The translations under genes and the position numbers were made by a program. Below the pieces are notes generated by a model. That model ran no database searches, was not told the DNA's origin, and was given only the letters and a program-made list of their open reading frames with translations. Shown piece by piece: positions 33,841-44,718 of a DNA stretch of 64,000 bases (positions are counted from its first letter, which is position 1; every line of letters starts with the position of its first letter). Source of the stretch: Myxocyprinus asiaticus (Eukaryota > Chordata > Actinopteri > Cypriniformes > Catostomidae); the NCBI RefSeq assembly GCF_019703515.2, contig NC_059374.1:16685095-16749094 (forward strand), read 5' to 3'.

Positions 33841-34598
33841 CATGTCTAGAAGGGATCCCTCTTTTGTACGTTATGTTTAGTCTAAGTATATGTAACTACA
33901 TTCTTCAGTTAACTATGTTTATCAAAAGAACGACAGATGAAGTTAAAGATCAGTTTAAGATGACTAGCAAAATGACAACGGCATGATCATGAATTGCTTT
34001 TAATATTTAAGTGTTAATTATACAGTATTAAGAAGATGGCAACATATTTGCCGCAGTGATGTACTTGAGGAATCGAGAATGTGTAAGTTCCACTCTTTTC
34101 CAGTAGAATCCCATAGAAAAATGCAAACAAATGTGTCCCCACTCTAGATATACATCCACTGAGGTCTTATGCAATGGGCGAATTAATTACCACTAGACCA
34201 CCCAGTCCTTTTAATGGAGCTGATTGATGTACTTCTCCACTGAATTACAATATCTCATGACCGACAATAGCACACTTAGAGATGAATTTATCAAATTTAT
34301 TATGTTAAATATTTATTTTAGAGCTTGAATTGATCATCAATAATGACTTTTTATCAAAGCAGACAATTTAAAATAATATTTTACTAGCACTCATCGTTGC
34401 TGTGCGACTTCAAACACCGTGTATCATGAGCATGCCGTTGTTATTTGGTAGCCATCTTAAACTGATCTTTAACTTTGTATGTCATTCTTTTGATAAACAC
34501 ATTTAACTGATGAACGCAGTTACACATACTTAGACTATACATAACAGACTGCGCATGTGTGAGAAGTTGACGAAAGAGGGATCCCTTCTAGACACGAC
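33841..34598. mobile_element. Large foldback element, about 150-175-bp arms
   Basis: The left arm 33841-33992 (TGTCTAGAAGGGATCCCTCT...TTATCAAAAGAACGACA...) pairs with the right arm 34424-34598. The right arm has an extra segment of about 25 bases containing ACATGCGCAG. The middle, about 430 bp, is unrelated and non-coding. Terminal arms this long with no gene are typical of foldback or MITE elements. Confidence 0.75.
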
Positions 34599-35253
34599 CG
34601 ATTTTGCGATCTTGCAAACTCAACCAATCTCGGCATTATTTGAGGTAGCTTGCCATTTTTTATAATTCTCACAAATTTTCCGCAAAAAATGCAAACCTGA
34701 GGGAATCCCATCACTTCATGTTTGAAAGCAGCAAAACAAATGCTTGAAAAGCTTGAAGCAGTCCCAACATATCCAAATGCACAGCTGCTGTTGTATCATC
34801 CATAGTAACAGTGTAGCTTCTCCTCCACATTGTGCCTTCTAAACTTTCACGGGACCACAGACCACATTAGCTGTGTAATAAAGTGTGATTAGAATTTGAA
34901 GTGCTATTAATACAGTAGGCTACGAATCTGAAAATGACAATATATGCTGAACACTTGTATGTTCATAAATATTTTTACTGATAAAAAAATGTCATAGAGA
35001 TAAATGCAATATACAGAATATGACAAAAATGACAATTTTCGTATATGTAGCATGTTTTTTTTAAACACTTGTGAATTTAAATGTGTATATAAATGCTCAA
35101 ATATATGAACTCTAATTGTATTTGTTTGTATATGGCCATATACCAGATTTAAATATCAGACAATGTAATAATGGCAACAGGCCTAATTATTGAATCATCA
35201 TTTGTGTTTTAAGTTTACATATTTATTGTAGATCTATTTTAAACTTAGATAAG
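34599..35253. other. No feature seen
   Basis: AT-rich, no gene recognised. Confidence 0.4.
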
Positions 35254-35470
35254 TTCCCTGTCTGTCATTCACTTGACGTTGTGTCGATGTAGTAACACTA
35301 GGATTTCGATCTTGAGAGCCCCAATCACCTTTGCTTAAAATAGAAAAGGCCAATGAAAACTGGCGAGTGGAATTTGCATGCCACTCTCCGCCCCGGACAT
35401 ATGGGTATAAAAGGTGATGCCGTGCATCACTCTTTCAGATTTTTTTCTTCGGAGCCGAATTCATGTGTGT
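35254..35470 (+). repeat. DIRS left inverted terminal repeat
   Basis: Starts TTCCCTGTCTGTCATTCACT. From GACGTTGTGTCGATGTAGTA onward it is inverted at 39405-39600, including AGCCCCAATCACCTTTGC and CCCCGGACATATGGGTATAA (with mismatches). Confidence 0.8.
35406..35414 (+). promoter_or_regulatory. TATA box in DIRS terminal repeat (copy 2)
   Basis: TATAAAAGG about 250 bp upstream of gag. The right terminal repeat carries the inverted CCTTTTATA at 39442-39450, so both ends may promote transcription inward. Confidence 0.55.
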
Positions 35471-35660
35471 TTGTCCTCTCACTCTTTGCTACACTGCTGG
35501 ATTCTTATGGCATATATCAGCGGTCACCCTCACACGGTTGAGTGCTGTGTTTCCCCTGGGCGCTTCGGCAGCCTGAGTCTGCAGGTGTTAAAAGCGTATA
35601 TTAGAAAGAGTATATTTCCTTCTAAAAGAGCTCACGCAAACACTTGGCATCTTTTTAAAG

Positions 35661-36368
35661 ATGTCCTTCCGTGTTTGAGCTACTGGATGTGGCCATTATC
35701 TCTACCATCCGGATACCCATGAAATCTGCCTCGAGTGTCTGGGGCACCAGCACGCCGAGGCGTCTTTTGAGGAAGGGTTATGTTCTCATTGCGAGAACAT
35801 GCCCATGAGAATGTTGCGGTCGTGGCTCACTTCCTTCTTCATGAAGCAAGGAGCCACCGCGGCTGCTCCCCAACCCGGTCCGTCCTGGGCTGACGCTCAG
35901 CCAGCCAGGTCGGCAAGCACCGCGGGCGATCTAGATGTGGACATGGGAGCGTTTCCGCCGGCTCAGCCCCCGTGGACCTCCCATCCCCCAGCACGCTCGT
36001 TCTGTCCGGACGAGCTGTCGAGCGATGCAGGCTGTCTGCATCAGGGTGGGTTTAATGTGTCGTTCACAGCTCGTGATGAGGATGAGCTTTCGGTCGTGGC
36101 ATTGGAGGGTGGGCTTCTGCTATCAGAAGCGGACGAATCTTCTGAGCTCCTGCCCACAGGTGGTAGAGCACAGGATGAATCGGACGCTGAGATGGCAGCT
36201 GTGCTTGCCCAGGCGGCTGCGAACATTGGGCTGAAGTGGAACCCTCCACCCTGCCCTGAGCGTTCGTGGCTGGATGATTGGTTTCTGGGCTCAGAGAGCA
36301 ACTCACGGCCGCACCCCGCCCTGGTGCCTTTCTTCCCGGAAGTGCACGAGGAGCTAATGAAGTCGTAG
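35661..36368 (+). pseudogene. DIRS gag-like ORF1, copy 2
   Basis: Starts at ATG 35661 after CTTTTTAAAG; a TGA near 35676 breaks the frame after five codons. The frame then stays open from about 35679 to a TAG at 36366-36368. Visible: zinc-type cysteines (HEICLECLG, CSHCENM), a Pro/Ala-rich linker, an acidic stretch (ARDEDELSVVALEGG) and GLKWNPPPCPERSW, shared with copy 1. The frame continues past the TAG (KAPFTARTRFAGS) into the RNase H region without a shift. The TAG sits where Trp would fit. Confidence 0.75.
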
Positions 36369-37330
36369 AAGGCACCTTTTACTGCCCGTACACGCTTCGC
36401 GGGCTCGTACATGCCCTTCAGGCAGAAGGTAGCAGCGCCAGTGAAACAATTTCAGAGGCTCCTGGGGCATATGGCATTCTCGGCAGTGGTTCTCCCCCTC
36501 GGGTTGATGCATATGAGACCGCTTCAGCACTGGCTACAGACACGAGTCCCGAGGTGGGCATGGCGCCACGGCACCCGGTGTGTGACCATCACACCACAGT
36601 GCTGTCAGATTTTCCGCCCTTGGTCGGACCTGGCGTTTCTACGGGCAGGTGTTCCCCTAGAGCAGGTCTCAAGGTGCATCGTGGTCATGACGGATGCCTC
36701 GAACTCGGGCAGGGGCGCTGTGTGCAATGGGCAGGCAGTGTCGGGGCTCTGGATGGGGCCCCGACTCCAATGGCACATCAACTGCATGGAGTTGCTTGCA
36801 GTATTGCTGGCCCTGAGGAGGCCGTTGATTCAGGGCAAGCATGTGTTGGTCCGAACCAACAACACGGCATAAATAAACTGACAACACGGCATACATAAAC
36901 CACCAAGGTGGCGTACGCTCGCGTCACAGGTTGCAACTCGCCCGCCGCCTCCTCTGGAGTTAGCATACCTTGAAGTCTCTGCGAGCCACTCACCTTCTGG
37001 GCGCCCTGAACCGTGCAGTGGACGCGCTTTCACAGCAGGTAATGCTCCGCTGGGAGTGGAGACTCCACCCCCACATAGTCCAGCTGATTTGGGAGAGATT
37101 AGGGTAGGCACAGGTAGACCTTTTCGCCTCCCAAGACTCCTCTCACTGCCCCCTGTGGTACTCCCTGTCAGAGGCCCCCCTCGGCATGGATGCCTTGGCA
37201 TACAGCTGGCCTCGGGGGCTACGCAAGGATGCGTTTCCTCCTGTGAGCCTCATTGCACAGACTCTGTGCAAAGTCAGGGATGACGAGCAGAAAGTCCTGT
37301 TTGTTGCGCCATACTGGCCCAACCGGAGTT
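36369..37330 (+). pseudogene. DIRS RNase H region (RT core deleted)
   Basis: Reads QFQRLLGHMAFSAVVLPLG, then VVMTDASNSGRGAVCNGQ, LQWHINCMELLAVLLALR and HVLVRTNNTA, the RNase H core of DIRS polyproteins with the Asp of TDAS and the Glu of MELLA; the usual DNTA has become NNTA. A small tandem duplication (ACAACACGGCATA at about 36858 and 36880) breaks the frame there. The following segment to about 37330 resembles the connection region in other frames (VDALSQQ, PYWPNR-like). No RT palm motifs are present. Confidence 0.7.
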
Positions 37331-37399
37331 GATTCTCGGATCTGATGCTCCTGACAGTATCAACTCCCCGGTGCATTCCCCTGAGGCAGCACCTTCTCA

Positions 37400-38468
37400 C
37401 TCAGGGGCAAGGCATGCTCCAGCACCCACGGCCGGACCTCTGGAATCTCCACGCCTGGCTCCTGGACGGGATGCGGAAGACCTAGCAGGTCTTCCACCAG
37501 CGGTGGTAGACACGATCACTCAGGCCAGGGCCCCCTCTATGAGGCGGCTGTATGCCTTGAAGTGGCGTCTTTTCGCTAACTGTTCTTCCCGTGGGGAAGA
37601 CCCACAGAGGTGCACCGTCGGGTCTGTACTGTCTTTTCTTCAGGAAGGGCTGGAGAGACAGCTGTCTCCCTCTACCCTGAAATGTACGGTCCTGCCATAG
37701 CAGCTCACCATGATACACTCGATGGCAATCCCTCACGACAGTGCGACCTGATCAACAGGTTCCTCAAAGGTGTGAGATTGAATCCTCCTAGACCATGCCT
37801 GATCCCCTCTTGGGATCTCTCTGTGGTCCTACCTGCCCTACAGAGAACCCCGTATGAGCCCCTGGAGCAGGCTAAGCTCAGCACTCTGTCTCAGAAGACA
37901 GCCCTCCTGGTGGTGCTCACTTCCATCAAGAGGGTGGGGGACCTGCAGGCACTCTCTGTTACCAGCAAATGCCTGGAGTTCGGGCCGACACACTCTCACG
38001 TGATCTTGAGTTCCCTGGCCCGGTTACATGCCCAAAGTTCCCACCACTCCTTTTTGGGACTAGGTGGTGAACCTGCAAGTGCTCCCTTCAGAGGAGGAAG
38101 ACCCAGCCTTGTTGTTGCTGTGTCCAGTTCACGCCCTGCTCATCTATCTGGACCGCACGCAGAGCTTTAGATGCTCGGAGCAGCTCTTTGTCTGTTTTGG
38201 AGGACAGCAGAAGGGGAAAGCTGTCTCCAAGAAGAGGTTGGCCCATTGGATTGTGGATGCCATTTCTCTCACATACCAGTCTCAGGAATTGCCATGCCAT
38301 TTGGGGGTCCAGGCGTACTCCACTAGAGGTGTTGCGTCCTCCTGGGCACTGGCAAGCGGGGCCTCTCTAGCAGACATATGCAGAGCTGTGGGTTGGGCTA
38401 CGCCCAATACCTTTGCGTGGTTTTATAACATGCATAGACCTGGTTTCGACCTGAGTGTTACGTGGTAA
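37400..38468 (+). pseudogene. DIRS tyrosine recombinase, frameshifted
   Basis: Site-specific recombinase that integrates the circular DNA form. The N-terminal core-binding part reads VDTITQARAPSMRRLYALKW, then shifts frame near 37690 and back near 38060. The catalytic domain shows SIKRVGDLQALS (first catalytic Arg) and YSTRGVASSWALASG (second Arg in the H-x-x-R box, where the usual His is Tyr), then VGWATPNTFAWFYN with the nucleophile Tyr candidate. The stop is at 38466-38468. The two frameshifts compensate each other, but the protein between them is non-native and the box I His is lost, so it is inactive. Confidence 0.8.
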
Positions 38469-39228
38469 CAGCAGTTAGACCGGGTGGCCTGTTGGGTGTA
38501 CCGCTTGCATTGCGCCTTTCCCCTTTTTCAAAGGTGATAATGTACACTTTTTGTCCACAACAGTTCCCCGTACCGGTAAACTCCAGACGCCTCTTCAATT
38601 CTTTAGCACTGTCTGGTGATGAACTCGGCAGAGGAGTAACGCCACCAGGTCTAGTACTTGTGGTATTCCCCTTTTCAGGTGAGCCCCTGTGCTTGGGCTC
38701 AGTGCTCCATGCATGGTGATTCCCCTTTGGTAATCCCATATGATGAGTTTCCATTGTTCGGTTTCCCCCTTAGGTGAAACCTGTGTTTCCCTTCGTCAGA
38801 GCTTTCTCTGTCTCAGCCACTGAGCTGCGTACGCTCTCTGTAGGATAGGGTCCTCCTTTGTTATCATTCCATATGTGTACTTCCCCATTGGTAAGTCAAT
38901 GTGAGGTATGCTCCACATGTTAACCTCCCTCCGGCATGATGTGGTCTCCATAGTGCTTTCTTTCCTGGAGAAGGAAAAGCACTTCCCAGCGCTACTCTTA
39001 AAAGTGCTCAGTGGTAGATTGTTAACAGCAAATTAAGAATGGCACAGTCGGTAGCCTACTTTGGTAAGTGCTTTCTCCCCCCCTTAACGGGACTAGGGAG
39101 ACGCCTTACCTAACTCACTGGAAGGTCACGACATGGTTGAGCGCTCGCTGCGAGGCACGCAGCAGCTTGCCCGTGTCCACTCTCCCGTGCCTCGTGACAT
39201 GGTTCAGCGCCTGCGGCATTTCCTATAG

Positions 39229-39326
39229 GAACCCCTAGTGTCACTACATCAACACAATGTCGAGTGAGTGACAGACAGGGAATGTCTTTACTGATGTAAC
39301 CTCTGTTCGCTGATGGAGGGAGTGTC
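39229..39326 (+). repeat. DIRS internal complementary region
   Basis: The first half (ACCCCTAGTGTCACTACATC...GACAGACAGGGAA) is the reverse complement of the outer left end; the second half (TACTGATGTAACCTCTGTT...TGATGGAGGGA) is the reverse complement of the outer right end. The two abut, as in the internal complementary region of DIRS1, which templates completion of the ends and formation of a circle. Confidence 0.8.
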
Positions 39327-39404
39327 CCTCAAATTCAAGGCGTTGTGTCCCTCCTGCCACTGCGCTGAATTTGCCGCTGACATGGCCGGGACACTCTATC
39401 GGCT

Positions 39405-39619
39405 CCTCAGCATAAATCTGAATGAGTGATGCACGCCATCTCCTTTTATACCCGTATGTCCGGGGCGGAGAATTTTCATCGGCAATTTTCATTGGCCTTT
39501 TCAATTTTAAGCAAAGGTGATTGGGGCTCTCAAGATCGAACCCTTAGTGTCACTACTTCGACACAACGTCTCATTCCCTCCATCAGGAAACAGAGGTTAC
39601 ATCAGTAATCAAGACGATT
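39405..39619 (+). repeat. DIRS right inverted terminal repeat
   Basis: Inverted match to 35271-35470, then the right-specific end CCCTCCATCAGGAAACAGAG...AAGACGATT shared with the right end of copy 1 (21083). Confidence 0.8.
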
Positions 39620-39654
39620 TTTATTCAAATATTTTACAATATTTCATTTGATGC

Positions 39655-39900
39655 TTCCATGAAGAATAATTATGTTCACTTTTCTTTCGTGCTTTTTGCC
39701 AGGATAATATAACATATGATGCAATGATTCACATATAAATTAATTAATTCACATTTGATAATCCTGTTTAAAAATAGAAAATATAGACAAGCCCATCAGC
39801 ACATTAAAAGAAAGCACAGGTTTAGAGTCCTCGCAGTTTTTGGAAGTTGTTTCAATATGTTTCAATATGTTTGAATATCATAACGTCTGTATAAAAATAC
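39655..39900 (-). repeat. Dispersed repeat, inverted partner of 30655-30910
   Basis: Reverse complement of the repeat at 30655-30910 with substitutions and small indels. It starts about 35 bp after the DIRS right end. Confidence 0.7.
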
Positions 39901-41099
39901 TCAAAATGATAATTCTCTCTAATGAAATGTGAATGGATAAATTGAACCAAATGAATCCCGATGCGTGGGCATCCTCATGAAACACTGAATGTTGCAGGAA
40001 AGTGTTTATCATGGTCTCCATTGCTGCATCCCTCCAGCAAATCTGTGTTTGTTCTTCTTGTTTCTTTTTCTTCCTCCTCTAATTCTTCTCTTTTATGGTG
40101 GTTGGCAGAAAAAGCTTAACTTGCCCTTACCGCCTCCAACTTAATGGTTGCTATGTTGGGAGAAAGAGCTCTGAGGCGTTCAGCTCTGAAATTATATGGT
40201 TATTGCGCCCCTCAGCAGGTTAGAGCTGCTAATGACTCATTCACGAGACGATTGCGGTGGTAGAAAGCCTATTCTGAAGGGATACCCACTGTAGGTGTTG
40301 GTTTAGGGTAAGGATGTCTGTTTTTTCACCTCTCAAAACACTTTAGATTCAAGTTTTAGGTTAGAGAGGTACATTTAACTCATTGAAACCCCTGACTAAC
40401 ATTCACCTGAAAAACCTTGTCTGATTACGACACCATTTCACTCACTTTTGGAGCCCCTTGCTGGACATTTCCCTGGGAAACTGCAGCTAAACATGTAATG
40501 AAGCACGTAATTTCATTTTGCAAAAATGTTGCCACAGTCACATAATGTTCATGAGACCAGGATGATATTTTATTAACTCCCCAAAACCCCAATCTTAGAG
40601 GGAAAATGGAATTTCCAGGCCGCGCTTCTCGCTGATTATGCGAACATGATTACTTTATGATTTCAACGAGACAAGAACCCAGGTTTTCCATGCAGCTGAT
40701 GCAATATGCTATCAGTCTCTTTTCAGTAACTTGGCATTATGGTGCTGATGCCAGGTCCTAGAATATTCGGTAGCAACATGGCGACTTTACATGTGATTAT
40801 GCTGTATTTCCATCTTTTAAAATTTAGATTTGAATATTTTATCAAAGAAATGCATGTTTAATGGGGGCATGAAAATGAACTGCATAGTCGAAATGACCCA
40901 GCTCATTGCAATTATGCATTTATCTCACTTCAGGAAAACTTCAGTAACAGAAGTAAAATATTACTTCAGTAAAGCTCACTTTTACACATCAACACTTGAT
41001 TTTAAACCCAAGTAATGTAATTAAGTGAATTTCTTCTTTACACCTCTTTTTTATTTCTTATGGTGTGAATGCCCTTTTGAGAATGACCGTGCAGTTACA
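39901..41099. other. Low-repeat DNA, no gene
   Basis: Less repetitive than most of the window; no open frame with known domains, no transposon ends. Confidence 0.45.
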
Positions 41100-41520
41100 G
41101 TATGTGTTTATTTGCAGCTTAATTAAATGTGATATGTTGAGATAAGTAAAGACAATTTGCTTTTATTTAATGATATAAATATTCTAATTCTGAGGGTTTT
41201 TACAGACTCCATGAATTTCTGAATGTTTGCATGTAAGAATACAAATGGTCCTTTTTCTTTTAAGTCCTTACAAATTCTCTTTGTTGGAGTCACAGGAGGT
41301 AATTGCATTACCTGAATGCATAATTCAGACCATTTAATTGAGTTCCAAATGCCCATCAGAGGCCAGACATCTGTATTATTAACAGACATTACAGACAACA
41401 TCAACGTAGATAAAACAATAGAGTTTGATGCTAATGATAATTGTAAGGACTAATTAACTGCAGAAGGCATTATCATGGGTTTAATTGTGAAGATGATTAA
41501 GATTGATAAATAACTAATTT
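41100..41520. other. Candidate conserved non-coding element
   Basis: Low-repeat AT-rich stretch dense in TAAT/ATTA homeodomain-type cores (TTAATTGAG, GCTAATGATAATTG, CTAATTAACTGCAG, TTTAATTGTG) and without frames or transposon signatures. It looks like vertebrate developmental enhancers, but without an alignment this is only a suspicion. Confidence 0.25.
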
Positions 41521-41521
41521 T

Positions 41522-41610
41522 AGAAGGATGGATGGATAGATGGATGGATCTAAGACTAAAGAAAAATAGTGATACGTATAGTTAGATACAGATGGATGGA
41601 TGGATTAATT
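41522..41610. repeat. Imperfect (GGAT)n microsatellite
   Basis: GGATGGATGGATAGATGGAT at 41527 and a second short GGATGGATGGATTAA near 41591. Confidence 0.85.
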
Positions 41611-42904
41611 TGTGCTTACACAATTGAGTCCTTTTCTTATGGGCTTCCCATATTGGCTGCATTGATCAGACACATCTTTGTTTCTGTGTACCCAGTCAGC
41701 TTCCACAAACCAAGTTCACATTAATGTGACAGTGGCACCAAACAGGGCCTTAGCGGAAAGCCCAGGGGGAATGAGGATGGCAGGTGTTTGATTCTGCGGG
41801 CAGCAGAGGTCAGAGTACTGAAAAAACCCACCTGTTAACATATATGGGCAATTCAACAAACAGAATTGGCATGGGGGGAGTAGTTGGACCAGGAAGACGA
41901 CCACTGCAGCATATGTGCTCAACCTCTGCTCCCCTTATGATTAATAAAACATTAAATCTTTCTGCCTTTAACATAAAAATCATTCAATCATTTATCCACC
42001 CTCTTAATTGGGTCCTTAAAGGGAAAAATTATGATAATAGCTTCTCCTCTTCTTCTTGTACTGTATGTCTCACCTGAGCTTCAACACTGTCACTTAGAAT
42101 GCATTTAGCCTACTAAAAATACCATTTATTTGCACGTGTTGTTTTAGCACCCGATTCACTATAGAAATGATAAGAATCAGGTTACGGCATAAACACACTC
42201 AAAATTGTTGTGCTAAATGCAACGTGCGTGATGCAATCCCCCATCTTGCAGGGGCGGTTCGTAGTGCTAGGTTGTCGACTACACCACACTGTGCATCTGG
42301 ATATACAGTATGTCCAGTTACGTCGCTCTACTCCATCATTTGATTAATTACTACTGCTGTGATCAACAGATAATGTACATCTGTTTATAATAAAATTCCA
42401 TGTATCATTAATTGCACAATCAATAATAGGCGTGATTGACAAAGAAAAAGGGCGTGTTTGCTCTAAAAATAATGACTGTTAGAAATAGATTAGGTGCTCA
42501 GATAGACACCACACTTCCACAATACCCAGTCCATCCACTGGGGGAGGACCTCTGTATAACTTTGCAATTCCCTTTACTAGAAGGGGAAGTGCCTATTAGA
42601 GAGAGGATTCTGACAGAACCCTTCTTCATAGGGGAGCCTACCTGGGGCGGAGCCAGGGGGTGGCCAGGGTTGGCCACGGCCACCATGGACTGGAGCCTGG
42701 CCACCCCACTGGCACTTGCATTTTTAGTCTTTTGTTTCTTAAGCAAAATTAACATTTCTTAGCAATGGATCTGTGTCTTTACTGCTGCAATACATGACTT
42801 TTCAGGAGCGCACACCAACTTAGATCGCACGTTTTCAGTCATTTCTGTGACGATAACTGATGCGTGTTTGTTGTGTACGACGGCAGAATGGTGCCATGGA
42901 GAAA
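41611..42904. other. Unassigned DNA with short repeat scraps
   Basis: Near 42640-42720 a GGGGCGGAGCCAGGGGGTGG...GGCCACCCCAC block resembles a dispersed fish repeat. No gene. Confidence 0.4.
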
Positions 42905-43110
42905 ACATTTTTTTATCTAAGATTTTGAGGATAGTCATAATATTTTGAGAATAAAGTCAAAATTACGAGATTAAAGACATAATATTTGGAGAATAAAGTC
43001 AAAATTTCAAGAAAAAAGTCATAGCATTACGAGATTAAAGTCATAATATTTGGAGAATAAAGTCAAAATTTCTAGAAAAAAGTCATAGCATAATGAGATT
43101 AAAGCCGAAA
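42905..43110 (+). repeat. 64-bp minisatellite
   Basis: Three units with anchor GAGATTAAAG at 42967, 43031 and 43095 (period 64) and internal GGAGAATAAAGTCAAAATTT. Partial units precede the array. Confidence 0.85.
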
Positions 43111-43116
43111 TATTAT

Positions 43117-43951
43117 GGTTAACAAAGGAGATTAAGGTGAGAGTGTGTAATGAGCGATTCATTCTATCGCTTCCTCCTCCTCTTCTTCCTCCCTTCAATG
43201 GATGATTCAAATAGTCCTAGGCTGGGTTTCCCGATAACGTTGCAACCTAAGCTTTTACTATCATCTTAACATACGTTGCTAGTTATTTTACAATGGAGTA
43301 ACTCCTGTTTCCCAAACCAGCACGTAGATCGCTCGTTATAAAGTAGAACTTAAGTACTTCGTTACGGGTGCTGTCCGGTCCAAAGGAGCTGATCACTTTG
43401 GCAAATATGCCCAGAGTTTGTCTTCTCAACATGAAAATAATGTGGAAATACGACCAAACATGGAAGTTGTTTGTAATCTTGTTGAGGCATGGAAATGTAC
43501 TAACTATTACAGAATTTAATTATAGAAATAATGATGGCTTTATTAAGATGGAGTTTCAGATGCATTGATGCTCAATCAAAGAGAATAATGAAAGTGACAC
43601 AGTAAATGCATGTAACGTGAATGTACGCAATGTGAATCATAAGCGACTCTCACGTAGCCTAAAGTTTTTTGGCTGGAAACTGAACAAATGCACACAGAAC
43701 AGGTTTAAAATTATGGGCATCAGTACTGAACTACTTGTAGATCTATCTAAATTATTAATAGATCATCTGGTTAGAGTTCAAGGTACTTGTAGTCTTATGG
43801 CCATTATGCATCATGCAGTTTGTTACTGCCTTGTAAAAAGACTATAGGGGAGCCGATTTGAAACATCCATTGGAGGAAGGAGGAAGGGGAGGAGGAGGAG
43901 AGAAAGGGAATCTCTCATTGCATACTCTCGCTATAATCTCCTTTGTTAACC
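43117..43951. mobile_element. Foldback element with about 96-bp arms
   Basis: The left arm 43117-43212 (GGTTAACAAAGGAGATTA...CAATGGATGATTCAAAT) is inverted at 43857-43951. The 644-bp spacer has no coding content but contains CTGGGTTTCCCGATAACGTTG, related to the hairpin at 44393. It directly abuts the 64-bp minisatellite. Confidence 0.75.
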
Positions 43952-44392
43952 AAATTTTAATTATTTATTAAGCATATTCATTTAAGTTCTAAACTGCATG
44001 GTCACATTACATTACTCATATCATCTTTCTATTGCCATTTAAATTATGCTTATCAAAGAAGGCTAATATAATGTTATGCTGTTTTACGTGTCTTGTAATT
44101 TAGACCTATCATGTCGCATATCCAGGCTGCGGAGACTGCCTATTGATTTCATTGCGATTTTTTCCAACACTTTTGTCCTCTGAAATAGTTTACAATAGCT
44201 TTCCAATGATCAAAATATATTAATAAAATTTATTCAATGTCCCATTGTCTTTGATAAACTGTGAAAGATGCCAGAACGATACATTTAAGTTGCACTTAAT
44301 GGACTTAATAGTGGTTCAAAGCTCTCGTTAATTTACAAACGTTTTTATGAACTACTTATATAATGATGCTTTTGGGAAACACGACTTAGATT

Positions 44393-44453
44393 AGGGCTGG
44401 GTTTCCAGAAGCACTTCTAACGTTCTTCTTAGTGCTTCTGGAAACCCAGCCCT
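44393..44453. repeat. Perfect 23-bp-arm hairpin
   Basis: 44393-44415 (AGGGCTGGGTTTCCAGAAGC...) is exactly complementary to 44431-44453 with a 15-base loop. GGGCTGGTTTCCC-like ends are common in fish MITEs, so it may be two head-to-head MITE ends. Confidence 0.85.
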
Positions 44454-44718
44454 AGTCTGTTTATGGCAGTCACAAACTGCATGCTCCATAATAGCAGTAA
44501 GGCTACAATTGCACAGTAGGGCTGGGCTGTGCTGCAAAACTCTCGCGATATTCATCCTAACCATGTCGCTTAGGAGAAGCAAATACGCTCTCGCAGGAGT
44601 TTCCGCAGCGCGAGGGTTCCCATTTAGACCTTACCACGTTTCAACGTGCAAGAGGGGTCCCGCACTTCGGTGTGTCTGGCTGGCAGGTGAGCTCATGAAA
44701 TAAAAATTATTATTTTAC

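Larger units (their letters stand above)
35254..39619 (+). mobile_element. DIRS-type retroelement copy 2 (RT deleted)
   Basis: About 4.4 kb. Order: left inverted terminal repeat (35254-35470), gag-like ORF, RNase H, tyrosine recombinase, internal complementary region (39229-39326), right inverted terminal repeat (39405-39619). There is no target-site duplication to expect, since these elements use a recombinase in place of integrase. The reverse transcriptase core is missing: gag runs straight into the C-terminal RT/RNase H region, so at least 1 kb was lost compared with complete relatives. All ORFs carry lesions. Confidence 0.85.
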
